Counted from the stretch's first letter, positions 52,846 through 61,895 are shown. The stretch is DNA of 64,000 bases from Chloroflexota bacterium (GCA_020161265.1 JAIUOC010000008.1:124001-188000); one strand, 5' to 3'. Made by a program: numbers and translations. The notes: generated from the sequence alone by a model not told the origin.

Positions 52846-55800
52846 TTCTAGCTCCTCAAGTACCCGTAAGATCAACAATGCTGAATTGGGGTCGATCTCG
52901 GCACACAGTGCATGCCAATCGCGCTCGCCTGCCCAGATGCGCTGAATTGCATGGCTAATGACCCAACCACCTGCTTCTAGTTGTGGTAATAAGTGCTCAA
53001 CTGCTGTGCGTACTTCCTGATTCCCTTGAGTTGCAGCGACAATTGCTGCGATCAAATTTCCAGCTTGTTGATTAATATGCCAGCGATTGGCGGCATGGGC
53101 GGAATAGGCAATGCGTGCTTGTTGGCGATACTCTGTCGCTTGCACTGATTGGCCTGCTAAATCGGCTATGTTGGCGAGAATACCAAATGTTTTCCATATT
53201 TCAGCGATAGCTGGATCGAGCTCTTTACGAATGGCAAGTGCTTGTTCAGCATAGGCTTGGGCTTCGGCCAATCGGCTAGTTGACCACGCTCTGGCTTGGA
53301 TTTGATCGGCAATCAGATTAGCGAGATTATTGAGCGTTGTGGCTTTCTCAAATGCTGGCAGATCAGGGGTTCGTAATGCCCGCTTAAACCAGTCTTCTGC
53401 TTCGTTTGGCTTGCCTGCTGATTTCGTCACAATTGCCAGTTGATTACAGGTTTGGGCTGCCCCAAGGTTATTGCGCAGACTTTCTTCGATCGCAAGGCTC
53501 TGGCGGTAGTATTGTTCGGCGTTCGACCAATCTTTTTGCTCTTGGGAAACCACTCCAAGTTGATGATAGATAATCGCCTCACCACTTGGCTCATTCAACT
53601 TTTGGTAGATGGTTAGAGCTGCATCGTACTTTTGTGTGGCCTCAGCATACTGGCGTTGGCGCAGCGCTAAATTCCCTAGTTGGCCTAAACTTACCGCTTG
53701 ACCCCGCTGATCATCAAGTATTTTATTGATTTCTAGGGCTTGCTCATAGTAGTTTTTGGCTTGGGCAAATTGTCCTTGATCGCGTTGGCAATCGGCAAAC
53801 TCAGTCAAGAGAACAGCCTTTTGTTGCCGATAGGTCGTGCTATCTGGTTGTTGGCTGAGCAAGTGCTCGATCATGGTCAAGGCTTGCTGCTGAAACTCTT
53901 GGGCTTGAGCAGGTTGGCCTAAGCGGAATAAACAACGCCCGATTCGCCCAAGCGTTAGACAATGCTGATAGGAACCAACGCCATGTGGCTGATCAGCTGG
54001 CTGCTGCTCGATCCGCGCTAAGAGTTGCCCAAAGCGTTGCAGTGCTCGATCATAACGACCTTGGCTATAGTCTGCCTCACCAAACTCTGATTCATGCAAA
54101 AATTCAGCTTCAGAAAGCTGTGTATTCACCACCATATGCTGGGCAAGCTGTTGATTGAGCAGCGTGCGTTCACGTTGCATACCAAAAATATCATAAAAGC
54201 GATTCAAATTCGTTGCCATATCCACTGCGGCATTAATCTCCTTGAAGCCCAACAACCCGTGGATTGCCCGTTGCAAGTTGGGCAGTTCATAGTGCACCAA
54301 GCCGCGGACTGCTTGCGGGTTTTGGAGATCTTGCTCATAACAATAGCTTGACAACTGGTAATAACGCACGGCGAAGCGTTGCTCTAGCTCGGTGCTAGCG
54401 GGGTGATATTTACGCAGATAGGGCGTGAGGGTTGGGTGAAAACGCAAAAATGTCACTCCAACACCTGCAATTGCTACAGGCACAATTAATGCCGCATGCT
54501 CAAGGGCGGCACGGAGTTGTTGCCACTGCTCAGCAGGAATTTCAGTGATTTCTAAAAGGAATGGTTCTAATGCACCGCCTTCGAATGGCGTGAGCTTAGC
54601 CAGCCACTCACGCTGTTCAGGGCTGAGGCGTTGCAGCGAATAGTTAAGCGAGGCTTCGAGCGAGCTATGGCGTTGGTTGGGGCTAGTTTCATCGGTGAAT
54701 TGGGCTAAGGCGCTGCTATAGTCGCTCAGTAGTTGCTGGATGCTCAAGCTAGGGTCGCGCAAGGCACGTAAGGTCAAGCCCATGGCCAGCGGGTGATGAT
54801 CGAGCCGCACCAACAGGCTGCTTAGTTGCAATTTTGGCGCACGCCGCCGATCAATCGCCAAATCATCGAGCAAGGCTGTGGCAAAGCTGTAAGCTGAAGG
54901 TGCATCCAAGCCGCGCATGGCAATCAGGCTGGTGTATTGGCCTTGCTCCAAGCGACTATCACGCAAATCATAATCACGGCAGGTCAAAATGATGCCTGCA
55001 CCTGCTTGCCGCAAGCCTAGCACACAATCCCACAAAGCTTGGCGTTCTTGGGCTTCCAACACATTCAGCTCAACATTGCCCGCGTTGGGCAAAATGCTCT
55101 CCAAATTATCAGCGATAATCAGCAATGGCTTGTTGCGTAGGTGTGGCTTGAAGCGCTTTAAGGCTGCCTGCAAATCGTGCGAATCGGTTTCGGGCAACTC
55201 ATAATGACGGGCAATCGCGCTGAGCAAGGCAATTTGGCTGCCGCCATGTTCAAACGAGAGCAACAATGCGCCGTGATAGAGCTTGGTTTGAGTCAGCCAT
55301 GCAGCAGCTTCGCTGGCAAGGCGAGTTTTGCCAATGCCGCCAAAGCCATGCAACAGGGCAATTTTGCCCTTGAGCAAAGCCCGTTCAAGCTGCAACAACT
55401 CCTTGGCGCGGCCAACAAACGGGCGTTGATGCGGGTTTTCGACGAAGCCCGAAAGCTTGGTCGGCTTGGGTCGCGCTGGCTTGCTGGTTGGCGTGAGATT
55501 GATCGCTGCTTGCTGATAAAAATGCGGCAACCACCAATCGGCCAAGCTAATTGGATCAAGTTCTTGTTCGGCGTTACGGGCGAGGTACAGGCGCACAGGC
55601 TGGCTTTGCAAGGCTTGGCGTGCTCGCTCCAAGGCTACAGGCACCGGCTCGCCCTTGGCGATCAATCCATAGAATTCGCCAAAAAAGATTGCCGTCGTGA
55701 TGGGCAGCACGCTGGCGCTCATCGCCACCACTGCAGGCACGCCCGCCGTCAACAACTGGGTTGCCACGCTGCTCAAAGCCTGTTGGCGTTGATACTCGGC

Positions 55801-56721
55801 ATCGTCGCTGGCGCTGGTATCCATCACGCTGGTTTGGCAGGCATCCAACAAGACCAAGCGCACGCCCGCGCCATTCAACAACTCAGCAAAGCGACGAGCC
55901 TCGACCGTATCAACTTTATAATCGGCTTTTTCGAACGATAAAACCCCTTGCGGCACGTTGGCCGATTTATAGAGCGTGCTGGTTGGCTGGATTTTGGGAA
56001 AGCCGCCATGACCATCGAAATGCAATATATGTACAGGTTTTGTGGTATCTTGCAGGCGACGCGCCAGTTGATCGTAGGTTGGCGGGCGCAAAAACTCCAG
56101 CTCGATCATGCCAGGCTTGAGCTTTTCAGTTTGTTCTAATTTTTGTAACTGGCCAAAAATGGTTTGGGCCGAGCTGCGCGGATCGAGAAAATTTTGATCA
56201 TCAGGCCGTGCCACAACTACCAGCACCCGCAACGGCATGGCAAATTGCTGGGCGGCAATTTTTGAGCGAACGCTAGAAACGGTGCGATAGATTGCGACTG
56301 GATTGATCCGCCGTTGATTCAAAAAGCCAAAATCATCGTGCAGCAACTCCCATGGCACGCTCAGCACGGCGGGAATCACGCTTAAAATTTGCAAGGTTGG
56401 CACACCAGCATCAACCTGCATCCACTCAGCATAGATTTCGGCGGCATCGGCGCTTGATTTGAAAATCGCTTTAAACAGCACTTTACCAACTGTAGTTAAA
56501 TCTGCTTCAACCTGTTTGGCTCGTATAAGAAAGCCTTCAAATGGCCATTTCAAGTAGTCTTCAAAATACCATTGAAAATCGGCGCGTTGCTCTTTGGTTG
56601 GCAGCGCAGGCAACGGGCCGCTGGCAGTCAATTGATTGAAGCGCAACGTCCATTGGGCTAAATCGGGCGAATCAGCGGCGGCAGCGGTACATTCGAGGGT
56701 GAGGATGTTTGGTTGGCTCAT
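52831..56721 (-). CDS. CHAT protease / STAND ATPase / TPR protein
   Basis: The 1296-residue protein has three parts. Residues about 100-400 are a CHAT (caspase-like) domain with the His238 in HFDGHGG and Cys295 in LLDACQTSVMD, so the catalytic pair is complete. Residues about 430-700 form a STAND-type ATPase: PFVGRAKELLQLERAL, Walker A HGFGGIGKTRLA (459-466) and Walker B LLIIADNLES (533-540), followed by winged-helix-like sequence. Residues about 900-1190 carry TPR repeats (FADCQRDQGQFAQAKNYYEQ, LGNLALRQRQYAEATQKYD). This is the layout of a ligand-sensing, ATP-driven switch with a protease output. No partner gene is adjacent. 'gagg' precedes the ATG. Its tail is encoded by an intergenic heptamer repeat. 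Confidence 0.88.
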   Translation of the reverse strand: MSQPNILTLECTAAAADSPDLAQWTLRFNQLTASGPLPALPTKEQRADFQWYFEDYLKWPFEGFLIRAKQVEADLTTVGKVLFKAIFKSSADAAEIYAEWMQVDAGVPTLQILSVIPAVLSVPWELLHDDFGFLNQRRINPVAIYRTVSSVRSKIAAQQFAMPLRVLVVVARPDDQNFLDPRSSAQTIFGQLQKLEQTEKLKPGMIELEFLRPPTYDQLARRLQDTTKPVHILHFDGHGGFPKIQPTSTLYKSANVPQGVLSFEKADYKVDTVEARRFAELLNGAGVRLVLLDACQTSVMDTSASDDAEYQRQQALSSVATQLLTAGVPAVVAMSASVLPITTAIFFGEFYGLIAKGEPVPVALERARQALQSQPVRLYLARNAEQELDPISLADWWLPHFYQQAAINLTPTSKPARPKPTKLSGFVENPHQRPFVGRAKELLQLERALLKGKIALLHGFGGIGKTRLASEAAAWLTQTKLYHGALLLSFEHGGSQIALLSAIARHYELPETDSHDLQAALKRFKPHLRNKPLLIIADNLESILPNAGNVELNVLEAQERQALWDCVLGLRQAGAGIILTCRDYDLRDSRLEQGQYTSLIAMRGLDAPSAYSFATALLDDLAIDRRRAPKLQLSSLLVRLDHHPLAMGLTLRALRDPSLSIQQLLSDYSSALAQFTDETSPNQRHSSLEASLNYSLQRLSPEQREWLAKLTPFEGGALEPFLLEITEIPAEQWQQLRAALEHAALIVPVAIAGVGVTFLRFHPTLTPYLRKYHPASTELEQRFAVRYYQLSSYCYEQDLQNPQAVRGLVHYELPNLQRAIHGLLGFKEINAAVDMATNLNRFYDIFGMQRERTLLNQQLAQHMVVNTQLSEAEFLHESEFGEADYSQGRYDRALQRFGQLLARIEQQPADQPHGVGSYQHCLTLGRIGRCLFRLGQPAQAQEFQQQALTMIEHLLSQQPDSTTYRQQKAVLLTEFADCQRDQGQFAQAKNYYEQALEINKILDDQRGQAVSLGQLGNLALRQRQYAEATQKYDAALTIYQKLNEPSGEAIIYHQLGVVSQEQKDWSNAEQYYRQSLAIEESLRNNLGAAQTCNQLAIVTKSAGKPNEAEDWFKRALRTPDLPAFEKATTLNNLANLIADQIQARAWSTSRLAEAQAYAEQALAIRKELDPAIAEIWKTFGILANIADLAGQSVQATEYRQQARIAYSAHAANRWHINQQAGNLIAAIVAATQGNQEVRTAVEHLLPQLEAGGWVISHAIQRIWAGERDWHALCAEIDPNSALLILRVLEELEKDEG

Positions 56722-56803
56722 GGGGCGGCTCCTCGGCTAGCAACACAGGCTTATCCTATCATGGCCTAACTGCGAATGGTAGCCTACGAGCAACACAAGT
56801 TTT

Positions 56804-57098
56804 AATCCACGAAGAACACGAAGGTTGTAACCGCGAAGAACGCGAAGGGCGCTAAGGCTGGTTTCGTGGTTCGCCGACAGTTCGATAAACCTCAAGGAAT
56901 CAATAAATCCAATATTCGTGCTCTTCGCGGTTCCCAATAAAATTTCTGATTTCTCGCACGAAGGTTGTAACCGCAGAGAACGCGAAGGGCGCTAAGGCTG
57001 GTTTCGTGGTTCGCTCACAGTTCGATAAACCTCAAGGAACCAATAAATCCAACATTCGTGCTCTTCGCGTCCTTCGCGGTTACAAATAAAATTCCTGA
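56804..57098. repeat. Tandem duplication of about 140 bases built from the dispersed element
   Basis: Two copies (about 56819-56958 and 56959-57098) begin with 'cgaaggttgtaaccgc' and are offset by exactly 140 bases. They share 'gaacgcgaagggcgctaagg', then 'cagttcgataaacctcaagg', and differ at a few positions. Each carries left ('cgcgaagaacgcgaag') and right ('cttcgcggtt') arms of the dispersed element in inverted order. A further left arm, 'atccacgaagaacacgaag', begins the block at 56805. No gene is seen in this gap. Confidence 0.85.
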
Positions 57099-57112
57099 CC
57101 CTGCGATTGCGG

Positions 57113-57592
57113 TTATAGGGATAGTTGCTCGGCTGGGTAGGCGATTGCTAAGACGCTGCCTTGAGTTGCTTGGGCGAGCTGTTCGGGGTTGACGCGGCTA
57201 GGCGCGATTTCGGCCAAGGGTCGCAACACAAAATCACGCTCAAACATGCGAGGGTGGGGGATAATCAAATCATCGGTTTTCAATTCAAGCTCGTCATACA
57301 ACAAAATATCAAGATCAAGTGGGCGCGGGCCGTAGCGTAAGCCTGGTCGGCGGCCACAAGAGTGCTCGATCTGCTTGAGCAAGGCCAGCAGCGCATGCGG
57401 CGCTAATTCGGTCGTGCCAGCAACCACCGCATTCAAAAACGGCGGTTGATCTTCAACATAGGCTGCTGCGGTTTCATAGACGCTAGAATAATTGGTTAGT
57501 TGGACAGCGGGGGCTAAAGCGGCCAATCCCGCTTGTAAGTTGGCTAAACGATCGCCTTGGTTGCTACCGATGGCTAAATAAACGGTGGTCAC
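57113..57592 (-). CDS. folK: 2-amino-4-hydroxy-6-hydroxymethyldihydropteridine pyrophosphokinase
   Basis: The 159-residue enzyme transfers pyrophosphate from ATP to 6-hydroxymethyl-dihydropterin in folate synthesis. Seen: YLAIGSNQGDRLANL at the start, VYETAAAYVEDQPPFLNAV, and the HPPK signature GPRPLDLDILLYDE followed by IPHPRMFERDFVL. Full length. Its ATG overlaps the stop of the patatin-like gene by 4 bases, so the two are translationally coupled. folP and folB are not in the window. Confidence 0.95.
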   Translation of the reverse strand: MTTVYLAIGSNQGDRLANLQAGLAALAPAVQLTNYSSVYETAAAYVEDQPPFLNAVVAGTTELAPHALLALLKQIEHSCGRRPGLRYGPRPLDLDILLYDELELKTDDLIIPHPRMFERDFVLRPLAEIAPSRVNPEQLAQATQGSVLAIAYPAEQLSL

Positions 57593-58716
57593 GCTTGCTC
57601 CTGGCGTTGATCTAAGGCTCGTAAGGCATCACGATAGCCCATTTCAAACAAAGCTTGATGATTTTTGCCCTCGTAATCGACGATCCATTCTAAGGGCATG
57701 AGTTTTTGGGGCGCAATCACTAATGGCTCGGCTACGCGATAGGGCATCGTGCCAGGCCAGCGCAGTGATTGATCGCCAGTTTTTTCGGCGGCGGCGGTCA
57801 GGCGTTGCGCTGCCTCAGCAATTTGGTTATACACCTTGAGCAATTTAAATGATGCACGATATGAGGCCAACAATGCCCAATCCAGCGTCAGCCACAACGA
57901 TTGAGCCAAATCGCTGGGCATGGCTTCAAGGTGTTGGTCGCCATCGTTGGGGTCGGCATCCCATGGGGTCATCATTACCACAATAATTTCAACATCGCCG
58001 CCAGCATGCTCAATGACTGGGCCGAGTGGCGTATTGGCCAAAACCGCGCCATCCCAATACATATCTTCGCCAACTTGTGTCCATGGATAGACCGCTGGAA
58101 TGCTCGACGAAGCCATAATATGCTCGATGTTGAGTTGATCTTGGGCTTGACCATCAAGTTTATGGTTGCAAAATACCCGCAAGGTGCCGCGCCGAACATC
58201 GGTGGCGGTCAACAGCAGGGTTGGTGCAGCGGGGCTATTGATGCGCTCAAAATTCATCCAAGCGCTGAGGGTGTGTCGCCATGGCGTGGTATCAAGCAAA
58301 CTTTTAAACGGCGTGGTGCTAAAAATGCTGCGAAATTTATGCCAAATGCTGGGGCTATGCAAATTGCGATCGGCTTCTGGCGTTTCAGCCTCAATCTGAT
58401 CATCGCCGCCATGCTCGTCAGAGGTCAAAATCGAGCGTAGCAAAAAGCGCATCAGTGGTCGGCTAATCGTCGGCAGATCGCTTGAAAGCTGCTGAACATC
58501 TTCGGAGTGCATATTCAGCCAACGTTGGCGCAATTGAGCCACAGTCATACCTGAGGCCAAAGCCGCCCCGTTGACCGCGCCGATCGATGTGCCAGCAATA
58601 ATATCTGGCCCTTGCCCATCGATCATCCAGCCGCGTTCGACTAAAGCTTGCATCACCCCAACATGATAAGCTCCACGGCCACCGCCGCCCGAAAGCACCA
58701 AAGCTCTTTTTGCCAT
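57589..58716 (-). CDS. Patatin-like phospholipase
   Basis: The protein has 375 residues from ATG 58716 ('gcgagg' 5 bases before; the frame is open 16 codons upstream). The N-terminal patatin domain has the oxyanion loop LSGGGGRGAYHVG, the nucleophile Ser in GTSIGAVNG near residue 45 and the catalytic Asp in YWDGAVLANTPL. These form the Ser-Asp dyad of cytosolic-PLA2-like lipases. A Glu-rich insert (about 105-130) is unusual. The C-terminal part is helical. It presumably acts on membrane lipids. Coupling to folK is probably only for convenience of expression. Confidence 0.88.
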   Translation of the reverse strand: MAKRALVLSGGGGRGAYHVGVMQALVERGWMIDGQGPDIIAGTSIGAVNGAALASGMTVAQLRQRWLNMHSEDVQQLSSDLPTISRPLMRFLLRSILTSDEHGGDDQIEAETPEADRNLHSPSIWHKFRSIFSTTPFKSLLDTTPWRHTLSAWMNFERINSPAAPTLLLTATDVRRGTLRVFCNHKLDGQAQDQLNIEHIMASSSIPAVYPWTQVGEDMYWDGAVLANTPLGPVIEHAGGDVEIIVVMMTPWDADPNDGDQHLEAMPSDLAQSLWLTLDWALLASYRASFKLLKVYNQIAEAAQRLTAAAEKTGDQSLRWPGTMPYRVAEPLVIAPQKLMPLEWIVDYEGKNHQALFEMGYRDALRALDQRQEQA

Positions 58717-58807
58717 AACAACCTCGCAGCTTGAAAACCAACAGTAAATAACAGCATTGCTCAATGTTCGACAATGCTGATCGATCTGTCAGTTGAGGCC
58801 AAGCGAT

Positions 58808-60010
58808 TTAGAAGATATCGTCTTCGTCTTCTTCGTCGCTAATGCCTAAATCGAGCAGCACCAAATTATTCAGCGCTGGCGATTGACTAAAGGCTTCTTG
58901 ACTGCTGCGGCTTAGTTGATTGCCCCATAAATCAAGCTCTTGCAGTTGGCCTAAGTTGGTTGTATTGGCCAAACTGGTTGCGCCAGCATCGCCAATTGCG
59001 TTATCGGCGAGATACAACACCGCCAAATTGCCAAGGCTGGTGCTGGTGGTCAAAGCTTGGACTCCAGCGTCGCCAATCGCATTATCGTTGAGTAACAAGG
59101 CCTTGAGATTGGTGACATGGCTCGATTGGGCTAAGGCACTCAAACCAGCGTCGCCAATTGCATTCGAGCGCAAATCAAGACGTTCGGTGTTGGCAAGCAC
59201 TGGCGAATTCGCAAGGGCGCTAATACCAGCCGCATCAATATTGGTTGAGGCCAAATTGAGCGTCACAATGCTGCGCAGATAGGGCGAATCGGCTAAGGCC
59301 TTGGCTCCAGCAAAACCTACATCATTATCGCTGAGATCAAGATGGGTTACATTGCCCAATTGTTCATCTTCGGCCAGCGCCTTCACGCCAGCTGGGCCAA
59401 TATTGTTGTTGCTCAAATTAAGCGAGGTTAGTTGGGTCAGATGTTGAGCAGCGGCCAAGGCACTAATTCCAGCATCGCCCAAATCGTTATGATCAATATC
59501 GAGCAACTGGAGATTAACCAAGGCTTGACCTTCGACCAAGGCCGCGCCGCCAGCCGCACCTAGTTGATTGCGATAAAGCCGTAGTTTGGTTAGTTGGGTC
59601 AGGCTGGTCGAATTGCTGAGTGCTTGAGCGCCAGCAGCGCCGATTGCATTTTGATAAAGCTCTAATTCGTTGAGGTTGCTCAGGTAGGGCGATTGAGCCA
59701 AGGCAATCAAGCCAGCATCGCCAATTTGGTTGCGTTGCAAGCGCAGGGTGCGCAATTGGCTTAAGTGGGGCGATTGAGCCAAAGCAATCACAGCATCATC
59801 AGTTAATTGATTTTCGCTGAGATCGAGCACGCGCACGGTGGCCATGTGCGGTGAGCGAGCCAAGCTATGCGCGACAGCATCACCCCAATTGCGACCATTG
59901 AGGGTTAGTTGGGTTACGCCAACCAAACGCCGTTCACGCAAGGCGGCCTTGAGTTCTTCGACGGTGGACACATCATCCAAGGAGACTACGTAATTTTTAA
60001 GCTTTGCCAT
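58808..60010 (-). CDS. Leucine-rich repeat protein (RNase-inhibitor-like)
   Basis: The 400-residue protein has a short N-terminal cap (about 1-35) and about 13 LRRs of 25-28 residues with the motif L-x-x-L-x-L-x-x-N-x-I-G-D-A-G-x-x-A-L-A (for example LRLQRNQIGDAGLIALAQS). It ends in a very acidic tail (DEEDEDDIF). There is no signal peptide or membrane helix, so it should be cytoplasmic and act by binding another protein. The repeats are strikingly alike, which suggests recent internal duplication. 'cagagg' precedes ATG 60010. It resembles the GALA/RNase-inhibitor LRR class; partner unknown. Confidence 0.88.
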   Translation of the reverse strand: MAKLKNYVVSLDDVSTVEELKAALRERRLVGVTQLTLNGRNWGDAVAHSLARSPHMATVRVLDLSENQLTDDAVIALAQSPHLSQLRTLRLQRNQIGDAGLIALAQSPYLSNLNELELYQNAIGAAGAQALSNSTSLTQLTKLRLYRNQLGAAGGAALVEGQALVNLQLLDIDHNDLGDAGISALAAAQHLTQLTSLNLSNNNIGPAGVKALAEDEQLGNVTHLDLSDNDVGFAGAKALADSPYLRSIVTLNLASTNIDAAGISALANSPVLANTERLDLRSNAIGDAGLSALAQSSHVTNLKALLLNDNAIGDAGVQALTTSTSLGNLAVLYLADNAIGDAGATSLANTTNLGQLQELDLWGNQLSRSSQEAFSQSPALNNLVLLDLGISDEEDEDDIF

Positions 60011-60130
60011 CGTAACGACCTCTGTGTCGGGTTATTTCATTGTTGGTTCATTGTAGCATACTGCACTTGGCGATTGATTCCCCCCAATGGCTAGCCCACA
60101 GGTGAATCTTAATAATTGGATTATGGCTGC

Positions 60131-60159
60131 TTGACGTTGCCTACACTCTACCGTACACT
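60131..60159 (+). promoter_or_regulatory. Promoter of the ParA-like gene
   Basis: TTGACG (60131-60136), 17-base spacer, TACACT (60154-60159), about 22 bases before the ATG at 60189. The frame open from 60162 would leave no leader, so the ATG is preferred. Confidence 0.6.
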
Positions 60160-60188
60160 GCTTGCAGTATACTCAGGAGTTGTATCCT

Positions 60189-61202
60189 ATGCCTCGCGTA
60201 ATTGCCGTCACCAACTTCAAGGGCGGTATTGGCAAGACGACTACCACCGTGAATGTAGCCGCCGGCTTTGCCCTCAAAGGTGCTTCAGTGCTTGTGATCG
60301 ATGTCGATCCACAAAGCAATGTTCGTATGTGTTTTGGGCATGCCGAACCCCGCCGCTCCCTGTACGATGTTTTGATCGATAACAAGAAAATTCCTGATTG
60401 TGTCGTGCAAGTACGCCCCAACATCGACTTACTTGCCTCAAGCGATGCGTTATTGCAAGCACAATCGGATATTGGCAAACGCCCAGATTGGGGTCGGGTG
60501 CTCGAAATCGCCTTACGTCCAGTTGTGCGCAACTATGATTTTGTCTTTATTGATTGTAGCGCTTCGTTGACCGTGCTTAACCTGAATGCCTTGATGGCGG
60601 CCTCAGATATTATCGTGCCAACCGCTTTGGAACACTTAGCTCTGCAAGGGTTGCGCCAACTAGGCCGGAATATCACCCGTATCAAAGGCACAATGGGCGC
60701 ATTACGCATGATTATTCCCACCATGTTCGATGCGCGTAATCGCCAATCGCACCGTTTGCTGGCCTCGTTGCGTGAGGAATATGGCACGCTCGTAACTGAT
60801 CCAGTTCGGGTCAATGTGCGGTTGTCTGAGGCGACGGTCGAAGGTAAAACGATCTATGAGTATGATCCACGCTCGAATGGGGCGATTGATTATGCAGCGT
60901 TGGTCGAAAAATTGGGCGATGTGTTTAATTTTCAAGCCAAACCTATGGCTGAGCCTGTGGTCAATCCAGTTGCTGCGGCTCGTCCATTCACCGCCTTTGA
61001 AACCCCGCCTCCGCCACCCGAACCATCGCTGGTTGGTAATTTACAAGCCGAAGAAAAGCCCATGTTTCGTGGCCCTGTGCGCGAGGAATGTCCGCATTGT
61101 GGGCGCTTATTAGAGCAAGTGATGTTGGCAGGCTATCGGGTGTATTTTTGTGATCATTGCAAATATAAACGCCAAGAATTAGCTTCGGGAGTTCGCCGCT
61201 AG
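60189..61202 (+). CDS. ParA/Soj-like ATPase with C-terminal zinc ribbon
   Basis: The protein has 337 residues from ATG 60189 ('aggag' before it). Residues 1-250 are a ParA-type deviant Walker ATPase: NFKGGIGKTTTTVNVAAG, VIDVDPQSNVRMCF, and DFVFIDCSASLTVLNLNAL. A Pro/Glu-rich linker follows (about 255-290). The last 40 residues form a probable zinc ribbon with two Cys pairs (CPHCGRLLEQ and FCDHCKYKR). ParA proteins position DNA or protein cargo using ATP-dependent binding to the nucleoid. No parB gene or parS array is nearby, so this is probably an orphan with a special cargo. The ribbon is unusual for the family. Confidence 0.85.
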   Translation: MPRVIAVTNFKGGIGKTTTTVNVAAGFALKGASVLVIDVDPQSNVRMCFGHAEPRRSLYDVLIDNKKIPDCVVQVRPNIDLLASSDALLQAQSDIGKRPDWGRVLEIALRPVVRNYDFVFIDCSASLTVLNLNALMAASDIIVPTALEHLALQGLRQLGRNITRIKGTMGALRMIIPTMFDARNRQSHRLLASLREEYGTLVTDPVRVNVRLSEATVEGKTIYEYDPRSNGAIDYAALVEKLGDVFNFQAKPMAEPVVNPVAAARPFTAFETPPPPPEPSLVGNLQAEEKPMFRGPVREECPHCGRLLEQVMLAGYRVYFCDHCKYKRQELASGVRR

Positions 61203-61495
61203 GAATATTTGCGCACGCGCTGCAACCCAAAAACAATTGCAACGAGCCAAATGCCTGCAAAACCAAGCCGCAAACGAGCTAGGTTGTTTGGGCTGACTGT
61301 CAACCACGAACCAAGCAGTTGATCAAGCCCCCGCGCAATAAATTCAGCCCCAGCCAAATTAAGCCCAAATAACCCGGCATACAGCACAAACGTAATCATG
61401 CGCCGTCGCCGACCATTGCTGATCTGCCAAGCTAGAATGCCACAACCAAGCAGCACCAAGCCACAAACCAGCCAGCTCCAAAATTCAATTGTCAT
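61199..61495 (-). CDS. Small membrane protein, unknown function
   Basis: The 98-residue protein has three hydrophobic helices (about 4-24, 33-54, 72-92) separated by a basic loop (SNGRRRRMI) and a loop with GLDQLLGSWLTVSPNNLARL; the C-terminus is basic. It is convergent with the ParA-like gene and overlaps it by 4 bases at the stop codons. 'ttaaggtagcg' precedes ATG 61495. No family recognised. Confidence 0.62.
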   Translation of the reverse strand: MTIEFWSWLVCGLVLLGCGILAWQISNGRRRRMITFVLYAGLFGLNLAGAEFIARGLDQLLGSWLTVSPNNLARLRLGFAGIWLVAIVFGLQRVRKYS

Positions 61496-61597
61496 GACGC
61501 TACCTTAAATGAACAACGACTTTATGGGGAAGTATAGCATGGGGAATTTAAGGGGGAAAATAATCACACCATTGTGCTTCTGGCTCAAACGACTAGC

Positions 61598-61759
61598 TTA
61601 TTGACCACAAAAACTGCAAACAGCTGGGGTTTGTGGCTCGAAGGCTGCCGATAATGGAGCTGGGTTGATTACGCTGGTTGCCAAAATCAACAAGGCCAAC
61701 GCGGCGATAATTGCCAAAGCCAATGAGCGATTGAATGGTTGGGTTTGGATGTTCAACAT
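61598..61759 (-). CDS. Very small single-helix membrane protein with a terminal CxxC
   Basis: The 53-residue frame has a clear ribosome site ('ggagg' 6 bases before ATG 61759). It has an N-terminal polar stretch (MLNIQTQPFNRS), one hydrophobic helix (about 13-30: LALAIIAALALLILATSV), a proline-rich linker, and the ending VCSFCGQ with two Cys. The helix could be an uncleaved anchor or a signal peptide, placing the CxxC outside. A CxxC at such a place could bind a metal or be redox active. Unknown function; it lies upstream (on the same strand) of the small membrane gene. Confidence 0.6.
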   Translation of the reverse strand: MLNIQTQPFNRSLALAIIAALALLILATSVINPAPLSAAFEPQTPAVCSFCGQ

Positions 61760-61856
61760 AGCTGCCTCCGAATTAACATTGCGTTAGAACTGAGGCTAGT
61801 ATCGCATCTCTTTGTGACAAACAGCGTCACATTGTTTTAGGCCTTTGCAAAGCCAT

Positions 61857-61891
61857 AAAAAACACCTACTCACTGCATTAGTAAGTAGGTG
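61857..61891 (-). terminator. Intrinsic terminator of the tRNA-Arg gene
   Basis: On the minus strand CACCTACT (61891-61884) pairs with AGTAGGTG (61870-61863), extended further with one mismatch, and is followed by TTTTTT (61862-61857). It lies 5 bases past the tRNA 3' end. Confidence 0.85.
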
Positions 61892-61895
61892 CGAT

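Noticed and set aside
56804..57098. A CRISPR array in the repeat block next to the CHAT gene
   Set aside because: There are only two 140-base copies with similar middles, no spacers and no cas genes.
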